Notes: generated by a model not told the origin, from the letters alone. A DNA stretch of 64,000 nt from Antribacter soli (GCF_021568775.1 NZ_JAKGSG010000056.1:1-64000), one strand, 5' to 3'. Shown: positions 49,227 to 58,533, counted from the first letter of the stretch. Program-made: numbers and translations.

Positions 49227-50371
49227 CAGGTCCAGATCTCGAACGGCGAGTGCCGGCCGACGTCGCCGTCACCGTTCCGCTTGAGGAGGCGCATGTCGAG
49301 CCCGAACGGGTTCACCCCCCGCATGTGCCGGAACTGCTCCCGGACGACGGCGACCGTGGCAAGCCCCGCGGCCGTGATCAGGCGCTCGACGCTCTCCGGC
49401 GTGTACTTGCGCGTCGTGAGCAGCCGGATCGTGTCGCTGGGGTGCAGGTTCACGCCGAGCTGTCCCGGGATCGCCAGCCGGATCGCCGCCTCGGTCTCGT
49501 TCTGCCAGAACATCTTGACCAGCAACGCGTCCTCGTCCACCGCGCCCACGAACTTGACGTGGTCATAGTTGACCTTCAGGTCGGTGTTGTACCGCAGCGC
49601 GCTCGTGACGAACTCCGTGAACGCCCGCGTCTGCATGTACTCGTCGGCAGCGGCCCGCGCGACGCGGTCGTCGAGGCGCTCGGTGCTCGCCACCTCGAGC
49701 AGCAGGCGGTCCTGCGGCCTCAGCAGTCGCGTGAGGCCACCGAGGAACTCGTGGTCCGCCTCGAAGTTCGCGGCGGTGTTGCCGGTCAGCGAGAAGAGGA
49801 TCGGCTCCTCACCCACGAGGCGCGCGAGCAGGTCGCGCAGCTCCTCCACGTTGCTGGGCATCGACAGGTCGAGCTGGATCGACAGGGCGCGGGCATCCGG
49901 GAACGAGCCACCGCGGACCGCCTCCTGCATGCCGATCCGGAGCATCTCGGCGCTCATGTCGACGGGCACGTAGTACATCGACGGGTTGTTCCGGTACATG
50001 TCCTCGAGGATCACGCGGTCCTTCAGGCCGGTACCCACGCCGAGGCTGACGAGGTGGACACAGTCCTGGGCTATGCCGCCGTCGACCCGGATCTGCCGCC
50101 ACTGCCGCAGGAACATCTCGGTGCCGACCTTGATCACCAGGTAGTACGGGTCCTTGGAGGCGTTGATCCACGCGATCGTGGGTCCGATACCCCAGTAGGC
50201 GAAGCCGGACGGGATGGCCTTGCCGTCTCCCGTCGCCGAGAAGTCGCCGCGGAGGGCGCTCGACAGCGTGCTCAGCTTGTCCGACTGGTCCTCGCCCACC
50301 AGCAGCAGCGACCAGGCGAACTCGTCCCCTGCGAGCGCCTGCTCCAGCCGCTTGATCACCGACTCGCCCAC
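49226..50371 (-). CDS. EgtD-like (histidine N-alpha-methyltransferase family) SAM-dependent methyltransferase
   Basis: A 381-residue protein resembling the Methyltransf_33 family. The SAM loop is HLVSLGVGTGLKDRVIL at about residue 105, followed by YVPVDMSAEMLRIG, LFSLTGNTAANFE and a C-terminal segment (VNLHPSDTIRLLTTRKYTPESVERLITAAGL) like EgtD's. Egt partner genes (egtB, egtC) are absent, and it is coupled to a membrane protein, so ergothioneine synthesis is unlikely. The methyl acceptor is unknown. Confidence 0.72.
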   Translation of the reverse strand: MGESVIKRLEQALAGDEFAWSLLLVGEDQSDKLSTLSSALRGDFSATGDGKAIPSGFAYWGIGPTIAWINASKDPYYLVIKVGTEMFLRQWRQIRVDGGIAQDCVHLVSLGVGTGLKDRVILEDMYRNNPSMYYVPVDMSAEMLRIGMQEAVRGGSFPDARALSIQLDLSMPSNVEELRDLLARLVGEEPILFSLTGNTAANFEADHEFLGGLTRLLRPQDRLLLEVASTERLDDRVARAAADEYMQTRAFTEFVTSALRYNTDLKVNYDHVKFVGAVDEDALLVKMFWQNETEAAIRLAIPGQLGVNLHPSDTIRLLTTRKYTPESVERLITAAGLATVAVVREQFRHMRGVNPFGLDMRLLKRNGDGDVGRHSPFEIWT

Positions 50372-50479
50372 GTGCGTCTCCCCTCGGCCGGGGAGTCAGA
50401 GTATCGGCAAGAAGGCGTCATAACCGGGAACTTTTCCGCATGTCCAACGGATCGGCAACGGATCGCCCGCCCGCGGGTC

Positions 50480-51454
50480 TCACGGCATCCCGCTCCGCCC
50501 CGCGAGATCCGTCACCGCGACGCCGTTCAGCGGCGAGAGCGTCAGCACGTGGTCTCCGGGCCGCAGCCGCGGGTCCCCGACGTACAGCTCGGCGAGCTCC
50601 TCGGCCGCCACCTCGTCACCGGAGTCGGCCGCGATCAGGAGGTAGGCGAACTCGTCGGCGATCGCGTCGTACTCGGCGCCGGGCAGGTCGGCGCCGGGCA
50701 GGCCCAGGCCCTCGCCACCGGCGGCGCGGGCCTGCTCCTGGAGGGCGGGCGGGAGCCCGCCCAGCCCCAGCATCGGGCCCCAGAAGTCCCACAGCAGCAG
50801 CTCGTCGCGGTGCCGGTGGGCGACCTCGCGCAGCACGTAGTCGCGCACGAAGTCCCGCCCGCCGAGCTCCGGCATGTCGGGCCCGACGCCGAACCCCGCC
50901 GGGTCGGCGGTGCCACCCCGGATCGCCAGCCACGCCTCGGCGGCCGTCACGAACGGCGCACCAGGCCCTGCGGGGATGTCCGTCGGGTCGAAGCCCCAGC
51001 CGTCCGCGGGGTCCAGCTCCGGGTCGGACCGGCGCCAGCGCGTGCCGTCCCACTGCTCGACGATCACGTGGTCCGCGTGGAACGACGTCGCCAGGTAGCC
51101 CGCGAAGCCCACCCGGGACCGCGCGGGGATCCCGTGCGTGCGCAGGGTGCCCACGGCGAGGAGCGTGTGGTCGCGGCAGCAGCCGGCCAGGGTCTGCTCC
51201 GGAGACCGCGGCCCCGCGAGGCTCCCGGCGCGGCCGACGGCCCCGTCCAGGATCGCGGCGAGCCACCGGCGGTCGATGTCGGCTCGTTGCTCGGGAGTGA
51301 GGTCCACCCCGGACCGGTAGTGCACCACGGCACCGCACGCCACGGTCCGCAGCGTCGCCGGGTCGGGTTCGACGGCTGCGAGGAGGTCGCGGTGGCGACC
51401 CGGGTCGGAGTACGGGCTGTGGCTGGCGTAGTCGGCAAGCGTCGGTGCGGGCAC
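50480..51454 (-). CDS. Transglutaminase-like domain protein
   Basis: A 324-residue cytoplasmic protein from GTG 51454 behind AGGAAAGGA. The Cys-His-Asp core is recognisable: AGCCRDHTLLAVGTLRTHGIPARSRVGF (Cys), SFHADHVIVEQWD (His) and the following Asp. The length and the N-terminal LADYASHSPYSDPGRH match a group of actinobacterial transglutaminase-like hydrolases of unknown substrate. A longer upstream frame only mirrors tadA. The gap to tadA is 56 bases. Confidence 0.82.
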   Translation of the reverse strand: MPAPTLADYASHSPYSDPGRHRDLLAAVEPDPATLRTVACGAVVHYRSGVDLTPEQRADIDRRWLAAILDGAVGRAGSLAGPRSPEQTLAGCCRDHTLLAVGTLRTHGIPARSRVGFAGYLATSFHADHVIVEQWDGTRWRRSDPELDPADGWGFDPTDIPAGPGAPFVTAAEAWLAIRGGTADPAGFGVGPDMPELGGRDFVRDYVLREVAHRHRDELLLWDFWGPMLGLGGLPPALQEQARAAGGEGLGLPGADLPGAEYDAIADEFAYLLIAADSGDEVAAEELAELYVGDPRLRPGDHVLTLSPLNGVAVTDLAGRSGMP

Positions 51455-51510
51455 GACGGCGTCCTTTCCTCGGCGGTGCCAGGACGCTAGCAAAATGTTG
51501 TGACCAGCGG

Positions 51511-52047
51511 CTACGAACCCCGGCGCGCCTCGAAGAAGTCGCGCAGCAGCGCGCCGCACTCGTCGGCGCGCACGCCGCCGACCACCTCGACGCGGTGCAG
51601 CGCCCGAGCGTCCCGCACGAGGTCCCAGACCGAACCGGTGGCGCCCGCCTTGGGGTCCCAGGCGCCGATCACGAGGCGCGACACCCGTGAGAGGAGGAGC
51701 GCCCCGGCGCACATCGCGCACGGCTCGAGCGTCACCACGAGCGTGCAGCCCTCCAGGCGCCACTCTCCGCGCGCGGCCGCGGCCGCTCGCAGGGCGACGA
51801 CCTCGGCATGGGCCGTCGGATCACCCGTCGCCTCCCGCTCGTTGTGCCCGACGGCGATCGCGCGCCCCGACCCGTCGAGGACCACGGCGCCCACGGGGAC
51901 GTCCCCGCTGCCCAGCGCGAGCCGCGCCTCGTCGAGCGCGCGACCCATCGCCGAGTCCCATGCGGCGTCACGGCCCGCCACCGTCGCAGGCGGGAAGGCG
52001 GGGTCCGGGGAGGGGTGAGCTCCGCCGTCGGGCAACGTTCGACGCAC
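51511..52047 (-). CDS. tadA: tRNA-specific adenosine deaminase (TadA-like nucleoside deaminase)
   Basis: A 178-residue zinc deaminase. TAHAEVVAL (His and Glu) and LEPCAMCAGALLLSRVSRLVIGAWDPKAG (PCxxC) give the full zinc site; the DPKAG and DFF(E)RR end are typical of TadA, which makes inosine at tRNA-Arg position 34. The GTG at 52047 was chosen; an internal ATG before GRALDEARLA would give a shorter 20-residue-trimmed form. It is divergent from upp, 67 bases away. Confidence 0.85.
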   Translation of the reverse strand: MRRTLPDGGAHPSPDPAFPPATVAGRDAAWDSAMGRALDEARLALGSGDVPVGAVVLDGSGRAIAVGHNEREATGDPTAHAEVVALRAAAAARGEWRLEGCTLVVTLEPCAMCAGALLLSRVSRLVIGAWDPKAGATGSVWDLVRDARALHRVEVVGGVRADECGALLRDFFEARRGS

Positions 52048-52114
52048 AACGTCACGATAGACGTCACCTCGTTCCGGCGGCTGGACGCACCCCCGACCCG
52101 GTAGCGTTGAGGCC

Positions 52115-52750
52115 ATGCGCCTGCACGTCGCCGACCACCCGCTGGTGGCCCACAAGCTGACCATCCTGCGTGACGAGCGCACCGACTCCCCGACGTTCCG
52201 TCGTCTCGTCGACGAGCTCGTCACGCTCCTTGCCTACGAGGCGACGCGGGACGTGCAGGTCGAGCCGCACGAGGTGCGCACCCCGGTCACCACCACGACG
52301 GGCGTTCGCATGACGTCGCCCCGGCCGCTGGTCGTGCCGATCCTGCGCGCGGGCCTCGGCATGCTCGACGGTATGACGCGCCTGCTGCCGACGGCGGAGG
52401 TCGGCTTCCTCGGCCTGCAGCGCGACGAGAAGACCTTCCAGGCCGTCACGTACGCGAACCGCCTGCCCGAGGACCTGACCGGCCGCCACGTGTTCCTGCT
52501 CGACCCGATGCTCGCCACGGGCGGCACGCTCGTCGCCGCCATCGACTACGTCTTCGCGCGGGGGGCGCGCGAGGTCACCGCCGTGTGCCTGCTCGCGGCG
52601 CCGGAGGGCCTGAGGGTCGTCGACGACGCGGTCGGCGACCGGGTCGACGTGCAGGTCGTCGTCGCCGCCGTGGACGAGCGCCTCAACGAGAAGGCGTACA
52701 TCGTGCCCGGCCTCGGCGATGCAGGCGACCGCCTCTACGGCGTCGTCTGA
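52115..52750 (+). CDS. upp: Uracil phosphoribosyltransferase
   Basis: A 211-residue salvage enzyme making UMP from uracil and PRPP. Family motifs: [45 protein letters not shown] (PRPP site) and [18 protein letters not shown] at the C-terminus. The start is ATG 52115. It complements the UraA-like permease at 6120. The stop is followed by a 12-base near-duplication before the convergent sigma gene. Confidence 0.96.
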   Translation: MRLHVADHPLVAHKLTILRDERTDSPTFRRLVDELVTLLAYEATRDVQVEPHEVRTPVTTTTGVRMTSPRPLVVPILRAGLGMLDGMTRLLPTAEVGFLGLQRDEKTFQAVTYANRLPEDLTGRHVFLLDPMLATGGTLVAAIDYVFARGAREVTAVCLLAAPEGLRVVDDAVGDRVDVQVVVAAVDERLNEKAYIVPGLGDAGDRLYGVV

Positions 52751-52769
52751 GCCATGGTCGTCGTCTGAG

Positions 52770-55700
52770 CTAGGACGTGGGCTCGCACTCGGCGAACCAC
52801 TCGAACGGCGACCAGCCGGAGCGGGGGCCGCCGCGGCTCGCGGCGGTCTCGCCGCGGCCCCCGGCTGACACCGCGCCGCACTGCTGCGAGGTCCCGAACA
52901 GGCCGGCCCACCAGGCCGCCGCCGGGGAGGTATCGCCGGAGTCGGCGGCGACGTCGCTGGTCCCGGTGGAGGTCCCGGACTCGTCCGCCACGTTCTCGAT
53001 GGGCGCGGGCGGGCAGTAGATCCCGGGCACGTCGTGGGTCTGCTCGACCGTCCACGCCGTTCCCTCGAGGACCCGGCTGAGCCGCACCGTCACGTGGCTG
53101 CCCGCCGACGCGGCCAGCGGCCGGTCGAGCACGAGCTGCGCGGTGCCGCCGGCCGGCACCTCCTTCGCGGGCCCCTCACCCTCGGTGATCCCAGAGCCAC
53201 GGACGAGCCAGCCCGACCACGTGATCCCACCGGGGTTCTGCAGGTCCGCGAAGACCTGGACGTGACCGTCCACGCACTGCACGCCCGCCGTCACGACCAT
53301 GTCCTGCGGCCACGAGACCTGCGCGCACGACTCGAAGCCGACCATGAGGGTGGCCAGCGGCCGGCCGTCGGCCCGGACGTCCACCGTGCCCGTCCCCCAC
53401 GGCACCGTGACCACGAGGACGTCCTTGTGGCCGCCACGGACCAGGACGGACACACCCGCGGCCTCGAACACCACGGGGAGCGTCGAGTCACGGTTGTCGA
53501 CCGGAACGCGGAAGGTCCGCTCGGAGGTGCCCGCGGTGTCGTCGAACTGGCAGGCGTCCTCCCACTGCAGGTCGCCCACCTGCGGCGCGATCACGGCCCC
53601 GTTGTAGGCGGCGGACGGACCGGCAGCCACGGAGGCGGCGGCGGGCGCGTCACCGTCGGAGTCCACCGTCCAGCGGGACAGGCGGAACGTCACGTCGCCG
53701 GGGTGGAGCCGGGTCTGCCCGGTGGCCACCGACGTCGTGACCGTGGCACCTGCCTCGACCCGCAGCGGCTGCGACTCGAGGCGCGTCCCGTCGACCACGA
53801 TCTCCATGGTGGCCTGCAACGGCTCGCCGGTCGTGTTGGTCAACGTCCCCTCGACGGCGACGGTGCCGCCCTCGTTGACGGTCCGGGCGCTCGCGTTCGC
53901 CGTCCACGCCGGGTCGTAGCAGTCCTGCGCCCCGTACCAGCCGGCGGGCACGCGGGTCGAGAAGGTGCGTTCGTCCACCACCGCCGAGAGCACGTACGTA
54001 CCCTCACCGGCGGGCAGTCGCAGGCCGTCATGGAGGATCAGCGGCGCCTGCTCGCCGGGCGCGAGATAGTGCACCGTCGCGTTGCCGCTGCCCGCGGCCT
54101 CGAGGCGGACCGAGACCGTCTGGCCCGTCGTGTTCGTGTAGGTGCCCTGCACGACGGCGTCCGCCGTACCGACTCCACCCCTGGCGAGGCACTGGGTCAC
54201 CACGGCTCCGGCACCGGCTGCCGCGCCCGCCCAGGCGGACGCCACGGACAGCGTGGCCGAGCCCGACAGCACCTTCGAGGACCCCGGCAGCACCGGCAGC
54301 ACGCTCGCGGAGGCCGAGGAGGTGCCGGCCTCCGCGGTCGGCGTCGTCCCGTCCGCGAGAACCGTCAGCGGCAGGGTGCGCCACGCGCCGGCAGCGAGCG
54401 GGGTCGACCCGGCGGCAGAGCCGGCGACCGGTGCGCACGACCAGTCGTTCGCGGCGGTGACATCGACCGCCGCGCAGGACAGGATCGACTGCGCCGACGC
54501 GGGTGCGACGCCGGCGGGCAGCGTCACGATCACGGACCAGCCGGGCTCGGCGGCGACGTCCCCGGTGTTGCCCACCTCGATGGGCAGGGAGCCGGAGCCC
54601 GGGTTCGCGAGATGCAGGGACCCAGCCGTGGCAGACAGCTCCGGCCCGAACGCGGCGACGCTGCGCGCCGGGAGCTCCACCGACGCGGGCGTGACGCCCT
54701 CCGCCCACACCTCGGCCCCGATCGCGTACGCGCCGCCGGCTTCCGCCTTCACGCCCACGACGACATGCTGCTGCGTGCCGCCGGCGACCGTGCCGAGGGA
54801 GCAGAGCACCGTGCGGCCGCCGTCGTTCGTGGCGGGCGTGCACGCGAGCGGGTCCGCCGTCGTGGGCGGGCCGAGGATCACCGAGGGGCCCGCCGTCGTG
54901 CCGGACGCCGTCCCGGCCTCGGTCTCCGTGTCGCCCGTGGCGAGCGACGAACCGTCCGCGACGGTGCCCGTGCCGGCGCCGAACGGCGCCTCGTCGAACG
55001 ACGCCGTGAGGCCGTCGGGCAGCGTCAGGCGCACGAAGGTCCCGGTCGCGTCGCCGCCGGTGTTGGACACCGACAGGACGACGTCCTGCGGTGTGCGCGG
55101 CTCCAGCACGACCGCCGGGTCGGCGTACCCGAGACCGATCTCCGGGGGCTCCGGCGGCAGGAGCGTCGTGAGCGGAGCGAGCAGGTTCGAGGGCGACGAC
55201 GGGTCGAGGTAGCCGGGCAGCGGGTTGCCCTGCGCCCACCGCTCGGTGGACATCGTCACGGCCGCGCCGGCCGCGTCCGAGACGCCCGCACCCGCAGTGG
55301 GGGCGAGGACCTGGAGGATCGCGGCGACACCGACGGTCGCGGCCGTGATCACGCCTGCGGCGGCCGCGCCGCCGGACATCACGGTCACGCCCGCGGCACC
55401 GGCAACGACCGCGCCCGTGCCGGTCGCGGCGGCGGCACCGGTGGTCGCGGCGGCGGCGCCGGTCGTGGCTGTGGCGACGGACGCGCTCGCGCCGGCGGAC
55501 GCCGTCGTGCCCGCCGCCGTCGTGCCCGCCGCCGTCGTGCCCGCCGCCGTCGAGGTCGCCGCCGACGAGCTGATCGCCGTGCTCCCCGCGGTGGTCGTGG
55601 CGCCCGCCGAGAGCGTGCCCGAGGGCGCGAGCGTCGCCGTCGTGCCCGCGCCGCCGGCCGCGGACGAGGCCGCGCCGACCTTCGCGAAGCCCGCCGCCGC

Positions 55701-56549
55701 CGAGGCGGCCGTGCCGGCCTTGGCGGCACCGACGGCCAGGCCGCCGACCGGGAGCGCGGTGCCCACCAGGCCCAGCGCCGCGACGCCGAGCATCAGGGGC
55801 GCGATGACGCACTTCATGCCGTGCGCGACGTCGTGCAGCTCCAGCACGAGGTCGCTGCACGTGCTGCAGCCCGCCGTGTGCTCCTCCACCTTGACCGTCT
55901 CGCGCTTCGACAGGCTGCCGCGCACGTACTCGCCCAGCCGCGCGTTCACGTCGCGGCACGCCTCCGACGGCGCATGGGTGAGGTGCTGCTGCAGGTAGCC
56001 GTCCCGCAGGGCGGACTTTGCCCGGTAGATCAGGGCTGAGACGCCGTTCGGGTTGAGCCCGAGGATCGGCGCGATCTGCGCCGGCTTCTGCTCCTCCACG
56101 AGCGCATACCGCAGGACGAGCTTGAAGCGCTCGGGCAGGCGGTCGTACGCCTGGTACACGATGGTCTGCTCGAAGCCCTTGAGGGCGGGGTCGTCCTCGT
56201 CGGCGAAGCGGCCGAGCGCGAACTCCAGCTCGTCGTCCGTGGACGGACGCGTGCGGCGGGCGCCACGGTGCAGGTTGTAGGCCGTGTGCCGCACGGTCTG
56301 GTAGACGTAGCCGCGGAAGTCGAGGTCAGGTCCCTTGCCGCTCAGCAGCGCCTGGAGCGTTCCCTCGTAGGCGCTCTGCACGATCTCTTCGGCGTCCGAC
56401 GGCGAGACGAGGCAGCGGGCGAATCGCAGCGTCGCGGACATGTGACGCTCATAGAGCAGGCCAAAGGCCTGCCGGTCGCCCTCGCGGACCTTCAGAATGA
56501 GCTCAGCATCGCTCGGGGCGTCCCCGGCTGAGCCGTCCACAAACGTCAC
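52770..56549 (-). CDS. ECF sigma factor fused to an anti-sigma-like zinc finger, membrane segments and a long surface region
   Basis: A 1259-residue single protein. Sigma region 2 is at about 14-95 (RFARCLVSPSDAEEIVQSAYEG, FRGYVYQTVRHTAYNLHRG) and region 4 at about 135-188 (RLPERFKLVLRYALVEEQ, LNPNGVSALIYRAKSALRDG). Residues about 196-245 form a zinc-finger anti-sigma-type helix with HTAGCSTC (H-x3-C-x2-C). A membrane segment (IAPLMLGVAALGLVGTALPVGG) follows, an Ala/Thr/Gly-rich run to about 390, another hydrophobic segment (VITAATVGVAAILQV), and then about 830 residues of Ig-like/CARDB-like beta domains with scattered cysteines. No stop breaks the frame. It looks like a one-protein surface-to-promoter switch. 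Confidence 0.88.
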   Translation of the reverse strand: MTFVDGSAGDAPSDAELILKVREGDRQAFGLLYERHMSATLRFARCLVSPSDAEEIVQSAYEGTLQALLSGKGPDLDFRGYVYQTVRHTAYNLHRGARRTRPSTDDELEFALGRFADEDDPALKGFEQTIVYQAYDRLPERFKLVLRYALVEEQKPAQIAPILGLNPNGVSALIYRAKSALRDGYLQQHLTHAPSEACRDVNARLGEYVRGSLSKRETVKVEEHTAGCSTCSDLVLELHDVAHGMKCVIAPLMLGVAALGLVGTALPVGGLAVGAAKAGTAASAAAGFAKVGAASSAAGGAGTTATLAPSGTLSAGATTTAGSTAISSSAATSTAAGTTAAGTTAAGTTASAGASASVATATTGAAAATTGAAAATGTGAVVAGAAGVTVMSGGAAAAGVITAATVGVAAILQVLAPTAGAGVSDAAGAAVTMSTERWAQGNPLPGYLDPSSPSNLLAPLTTLLPPEPPEIGLGYADPAVVLEPRTPQDVVLSVSNTGGDATGTFVRLTLPDGLTASFDEAPFGAGTGTVADGSSLATGDTETEAGTASGTTAGPSVILGPPTTADPLACTPATNDGGRTVLCSLGTVAGGTQQHVVVGVKAEAGGAYAIGAEVWAEGVTPASVELPARSVAAFGPELSATAGSLHLANPGSGSLPIEVGNTGDVAAEPGWSVIVTLPAGVAPASAQSILSCAAVDVTAANDWSCAPVAGSAAGSTPLAAGAWRTLPLTVLADGTTPTAEAGTSSASASVLPVLPGSSKVLSGSATLSVASAWAGAAAGAGAVVTQCLARGGVGTADAVVQGTYTNTTGQTVSVRLEAAGSGNATVHYLAPGEQAPLILHDGLRLPAGEGTYVLSAVVDERTFSTRVPAGWYGAQDCYDPAWTANASARTVNEGGTVAVEGTLTNTTGEPLQATMEIVVDGTRLESQPLRVEAGATVTTSVATGQTRLHPGDVTFRLSRWTVDSDGDAPAAASVAAGPSAAYNGAVIAPQVGDLQWEDACQFDDTAGTSERTFRVPVDNRDSTLPVVFEAAGVSVLVRGGHKDVLVVTVPWGTGTVDVRADGRPLATLMVGFESCAQVSWPQDMVVTAGVQCVDGHVQVFADLQNPGGITWSGWLVRGSGITEGEGPAKEVPAGGTAQLVLDRPLAASAGSHVTVRLSRVLEGTAWTVEQTHDVPGIYCPPAPIENVADESGTSTGTSDVAADSGDTSPAAAWWAGLFGTSQQCGAVSAGGRGETAASRGGPRSGWSPFEWFAECEPTS

Positions 56550-56769
56550 GATTCCCCAAATCCTCGCCGAACCGGCGACGGACCGCGCCCACAGGCCAGT
56601 GGCTTTGGCCCCCCCAGACCCTAGGACCGACTATAGGGCCCCCCTGCAAGTTTCGTGGAGGGTGAATCCACCGGATGAGATTCCCGGTGACCGGATGAGA
56701 TTCGGGTGAACTAGCACCCGATGTGGCCGAACGTGCGTCATGATGTATATCCGTGGGGGTCCTGTCATC

Positions 56770-57537
56770 ATGAGCAAACCGCAGCAGGAAGCCGAAGCGC
56801 GCATCTCCGATGTGCGCGAGCGCTGGCGTGCAGCGAGCCTCGCGAGCGTCTGGATCCGCCCCGGCGACTGGTACCACGCCGCTGTCGACGCTTTCGTCGA
56901 AGCGCTTACAGACGAGCGCCCCGTGGCTGCGGTCGGGGAGCGGCTCGGCATCGCGAGAGCGGCCGTCGGCGTCGGCCTCTCCGAGGCCATCGATGACGTC
57001 GCCTGCCTCTACATGACGATGCGCCTGCCCGTGGACGCCGCGGCGATCCGCGCCGTCGCGCTGGGCTGGCTCGAGGAGCACGAGCGCGTCCCGTTCCAGG
57101 TCTCGAGCCACGACCCCTCGACGGGCCTACCCACCGGCGACTACCTGGGCGAACGACTCAGGGAGACCTACGGCGTCGCGGTGCGGACACGCACCGACGC
57201 GCGGTCGACGCACTGCCTGCTCGTCCTCGACGTCGGGCTCGACAACCTCGACACGTGGCAGCGCCTCGCGCGGTCGGCGGCGATCGGCAGGACGCTGCAC
57301 CAGGTCTTCGGCGAGGGGCACCCGATGGCGGCCGTCGGAGACGGCACGTTCGTCGTGCTGTGCGAGCGGGGGCCGGCCACCGCTCAGCTCGGCCAGGCGC
57401 TGCGCCGCGTGGTCGAACGGAATGCCGAGGTGCTCGGCCTCACCGCCGAGCTGCGCAGGCCGACGCGCGTCTGGATCGAGCGGCTGCCCGAGACCCACGA
57501 CGACGCGCTGATGCTCCTGAACCACCTGAGCCGCTGA
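56770..57537 (+). CDS. Regulatory protein with a degenerate GGDEF-like domain
   Basis: A 255-residue cytoplasmic protein from ATG 56770. The N-terminal 120 residues are helical (WRAASLASVWIRPGDWYHAAVDAF). After DPSTGLPTGDYLGERLRETYG, the usual entry to a GGDEF domain, come HCLLVLDVGLDNLDTWQ and VFGEGHPMAAVGDGTFVVLCE, where the GGDEF active loop is replaced by VGDGT. It is therefore probably not a cyclase but a binding or sensing domain. Divergent from the giant sigma-factor gene (220 bases apart); they may share control. Confidence 0.7.
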   Translation: MSKPQQEAEARISDVRERWRAASLASVWIRPGDWYHAAVDAFVEALTDERPVAAVGERLGIARAAVGVGLSEAIDDVACLYMTMRLPVDAAAIRAVALGWLEEHERVPFQVSSHDPSTGLPTGDYLGERLRETYGVAVRTRTDARSTHCLLVLDVGLDNLDTWQRLARSAAIGRTLHQVFGEGHPMAAVGDGTFVVLCERGPATAQLGQALRRVVERNAEVLGLTAELRRPTRVWIERLPETHDDALMLLNHLSR

Positions 57538-57559
57538 ACCAAGAGCACCCGAGGTCACG

Positions 57560-57607
57560 CGAAACAGCAGGTCCCTCGGACGTTCGTCCGAGGGACCTGC
57601 TGTTTCG
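57560..57607. terminator. 23-bp perfect hairpin terminator between convergent genes
   Basis: Bases 57560-57582 and 57585-57607 are perfectly complementary around a two-base centre, giving a stem with CTCGGACG at its top. It lies between the GGDEF-like gene (stop 57537) and the DUF1540 gene (stop 57620), so it serves both. Confidence 0.85.
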
Positions 57608-57619
57608 GCGTGGTGGTCG

Positions 57620-57928
57620 TCAGCGCGACGCGAACGTGAGGCAGTCGGCGTGCGCCGGGCTGTCCGGGCCGAAGCCGACGCGGATCGACGGGGCGGCACA
57701 CTCGAGGGCGCTGTTGTGGATGCATTCCTCGCGCTGGCAGGCGCCCACGTGCGCGATGACCTTGTCCAGCCCGCCCTTGTGGCCCAGCGGGATGAACGTG
57801 GCGCACTCCGCGTCACCGGAGTGGCCGGCGATCGTCACCGCACCGGCGTGACAGCCGTGGTCGTGGTTGTATCCGCAGCCGTCGATCGAGCACTCGGCGA
57901 CCTCGGGCATCTCCATCAGCGTGGTCAT
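57620..57928 (-). CDS. DUF1540 cysteine-rich protein
   Basis: A 102-residue protein made of two similar DUF1540 modules: VAECSIDGCGYNHDHGCHAGAVTI...DAECATF and VGACQREECIHNSALECAAPSIRVG...HADCLTF. Each carries four cysteines in the same order, so metal (probably zinc) binding is likely. Function unknown. GAGAGAACC precedes the ATG. It lies alone between two terminator-like regions. Confidence 0.88.
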   Translation of the reverse strand: MTTLMEMPEVAECSIDGCGYNHDHGCHAGAVTIAGHSGDAECATFIPLGHKGGLDKVIAHVGACQREECIHNSALECAAPSIRVGFGPDSPAHADCLTFASR

Positions 57929-58080
57929 GGTTCTCTCCTCGCAGCGTCTCGATCACCGGCCTCATGACCGGCACGATATGGCCACCTTATTCCCGCGTCA
58001 CCAATTCTGGATAGCAAGGAATGCCTTACCTCAATTCGAGGAAAGGCCAGGAGAATTACGAAAGAATTGCGTTACGGAAT

Positions 58081-58533
58081 TCATTGGTCGCGGTGCGGGG
58101 CCGGGCGCCAGAGCACCATGGCACCGGCTGCCCCCGGGACGCCGTGGTCCACGTCCACCCGCAGCTCCGCGCGACGAATGCGGCGCCCCCGCGGGACGAC
58201 GATGACGTCTCCGCTGGTGGCCGCCGTGAACACCCGACCGCTCTGCTGTACCTGGGTGAGCAGCTCCTCGAGCCGCTGCTCCAGCACGGTGACGTGCTCC
58301 TGAAGGTCGAGGATGCGCTTGATGCCCGCCAGGTTGATGCCCTCGCCCTGGGCGAGCTGCTGCACCTGCAGGAGGCGGGCGACGTCGTTCCGCGAATATC
58401 GTCGGCCGCGCCCGAGAGTACGCCGCGGCGTCACGAGGCCCAGCCGGTCATATTGGCGCAGGGTCTGCGGGTGCATGCCGGCGAGCTGGGCGGCCTGGGA
58501 CACGGTGAGCACGGGCGACTCGTCGGTGATCAT
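58081..58533 (-). CDS. hspR: HspR, MerR-family heat-shock repressor
   Basis: A 150-residue repressor of the dnaK operon. LTVSQAAQLAGMHPQTLRQYDRLGLVTPRRTLGRGRRYSRNDVARLLQVQQL is the MerR-type DNA-binding domain, and EGINLAGIKRILDLQEHVTVLEQRLEELLTQVQ the coiled coil. It binds HAIR boxes together with DnaK as co-repressor. Two HAIR boxes are found upstream of dnaK. It is the last gene of the dnaK-grpE-dnaJ-hspR cluster. Confidence 0.94.
   Translation of the reverse strand: MITDESPVLTVSQAAQLAGMHPQTLRQYDRLGLVTPRRTLGRGRRYSRNDVARLLQVQQLAQGEGINLAGIKRILDLQEHVTVLEQRLEELLTQVQQSGRVFTAATSGDVIVVPRGRRIRRAELRVDVDHGVPGAAGAMVLWRPAPHRDQ

Noticed and set aside
49226-50371. Ergothioneine biosynthesis gene egtD
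   Set aside because: Family likeness is clear, but egtB/egtC neighbours are missing and the gene is coupled to a membrane protein, so the specific name was not used.
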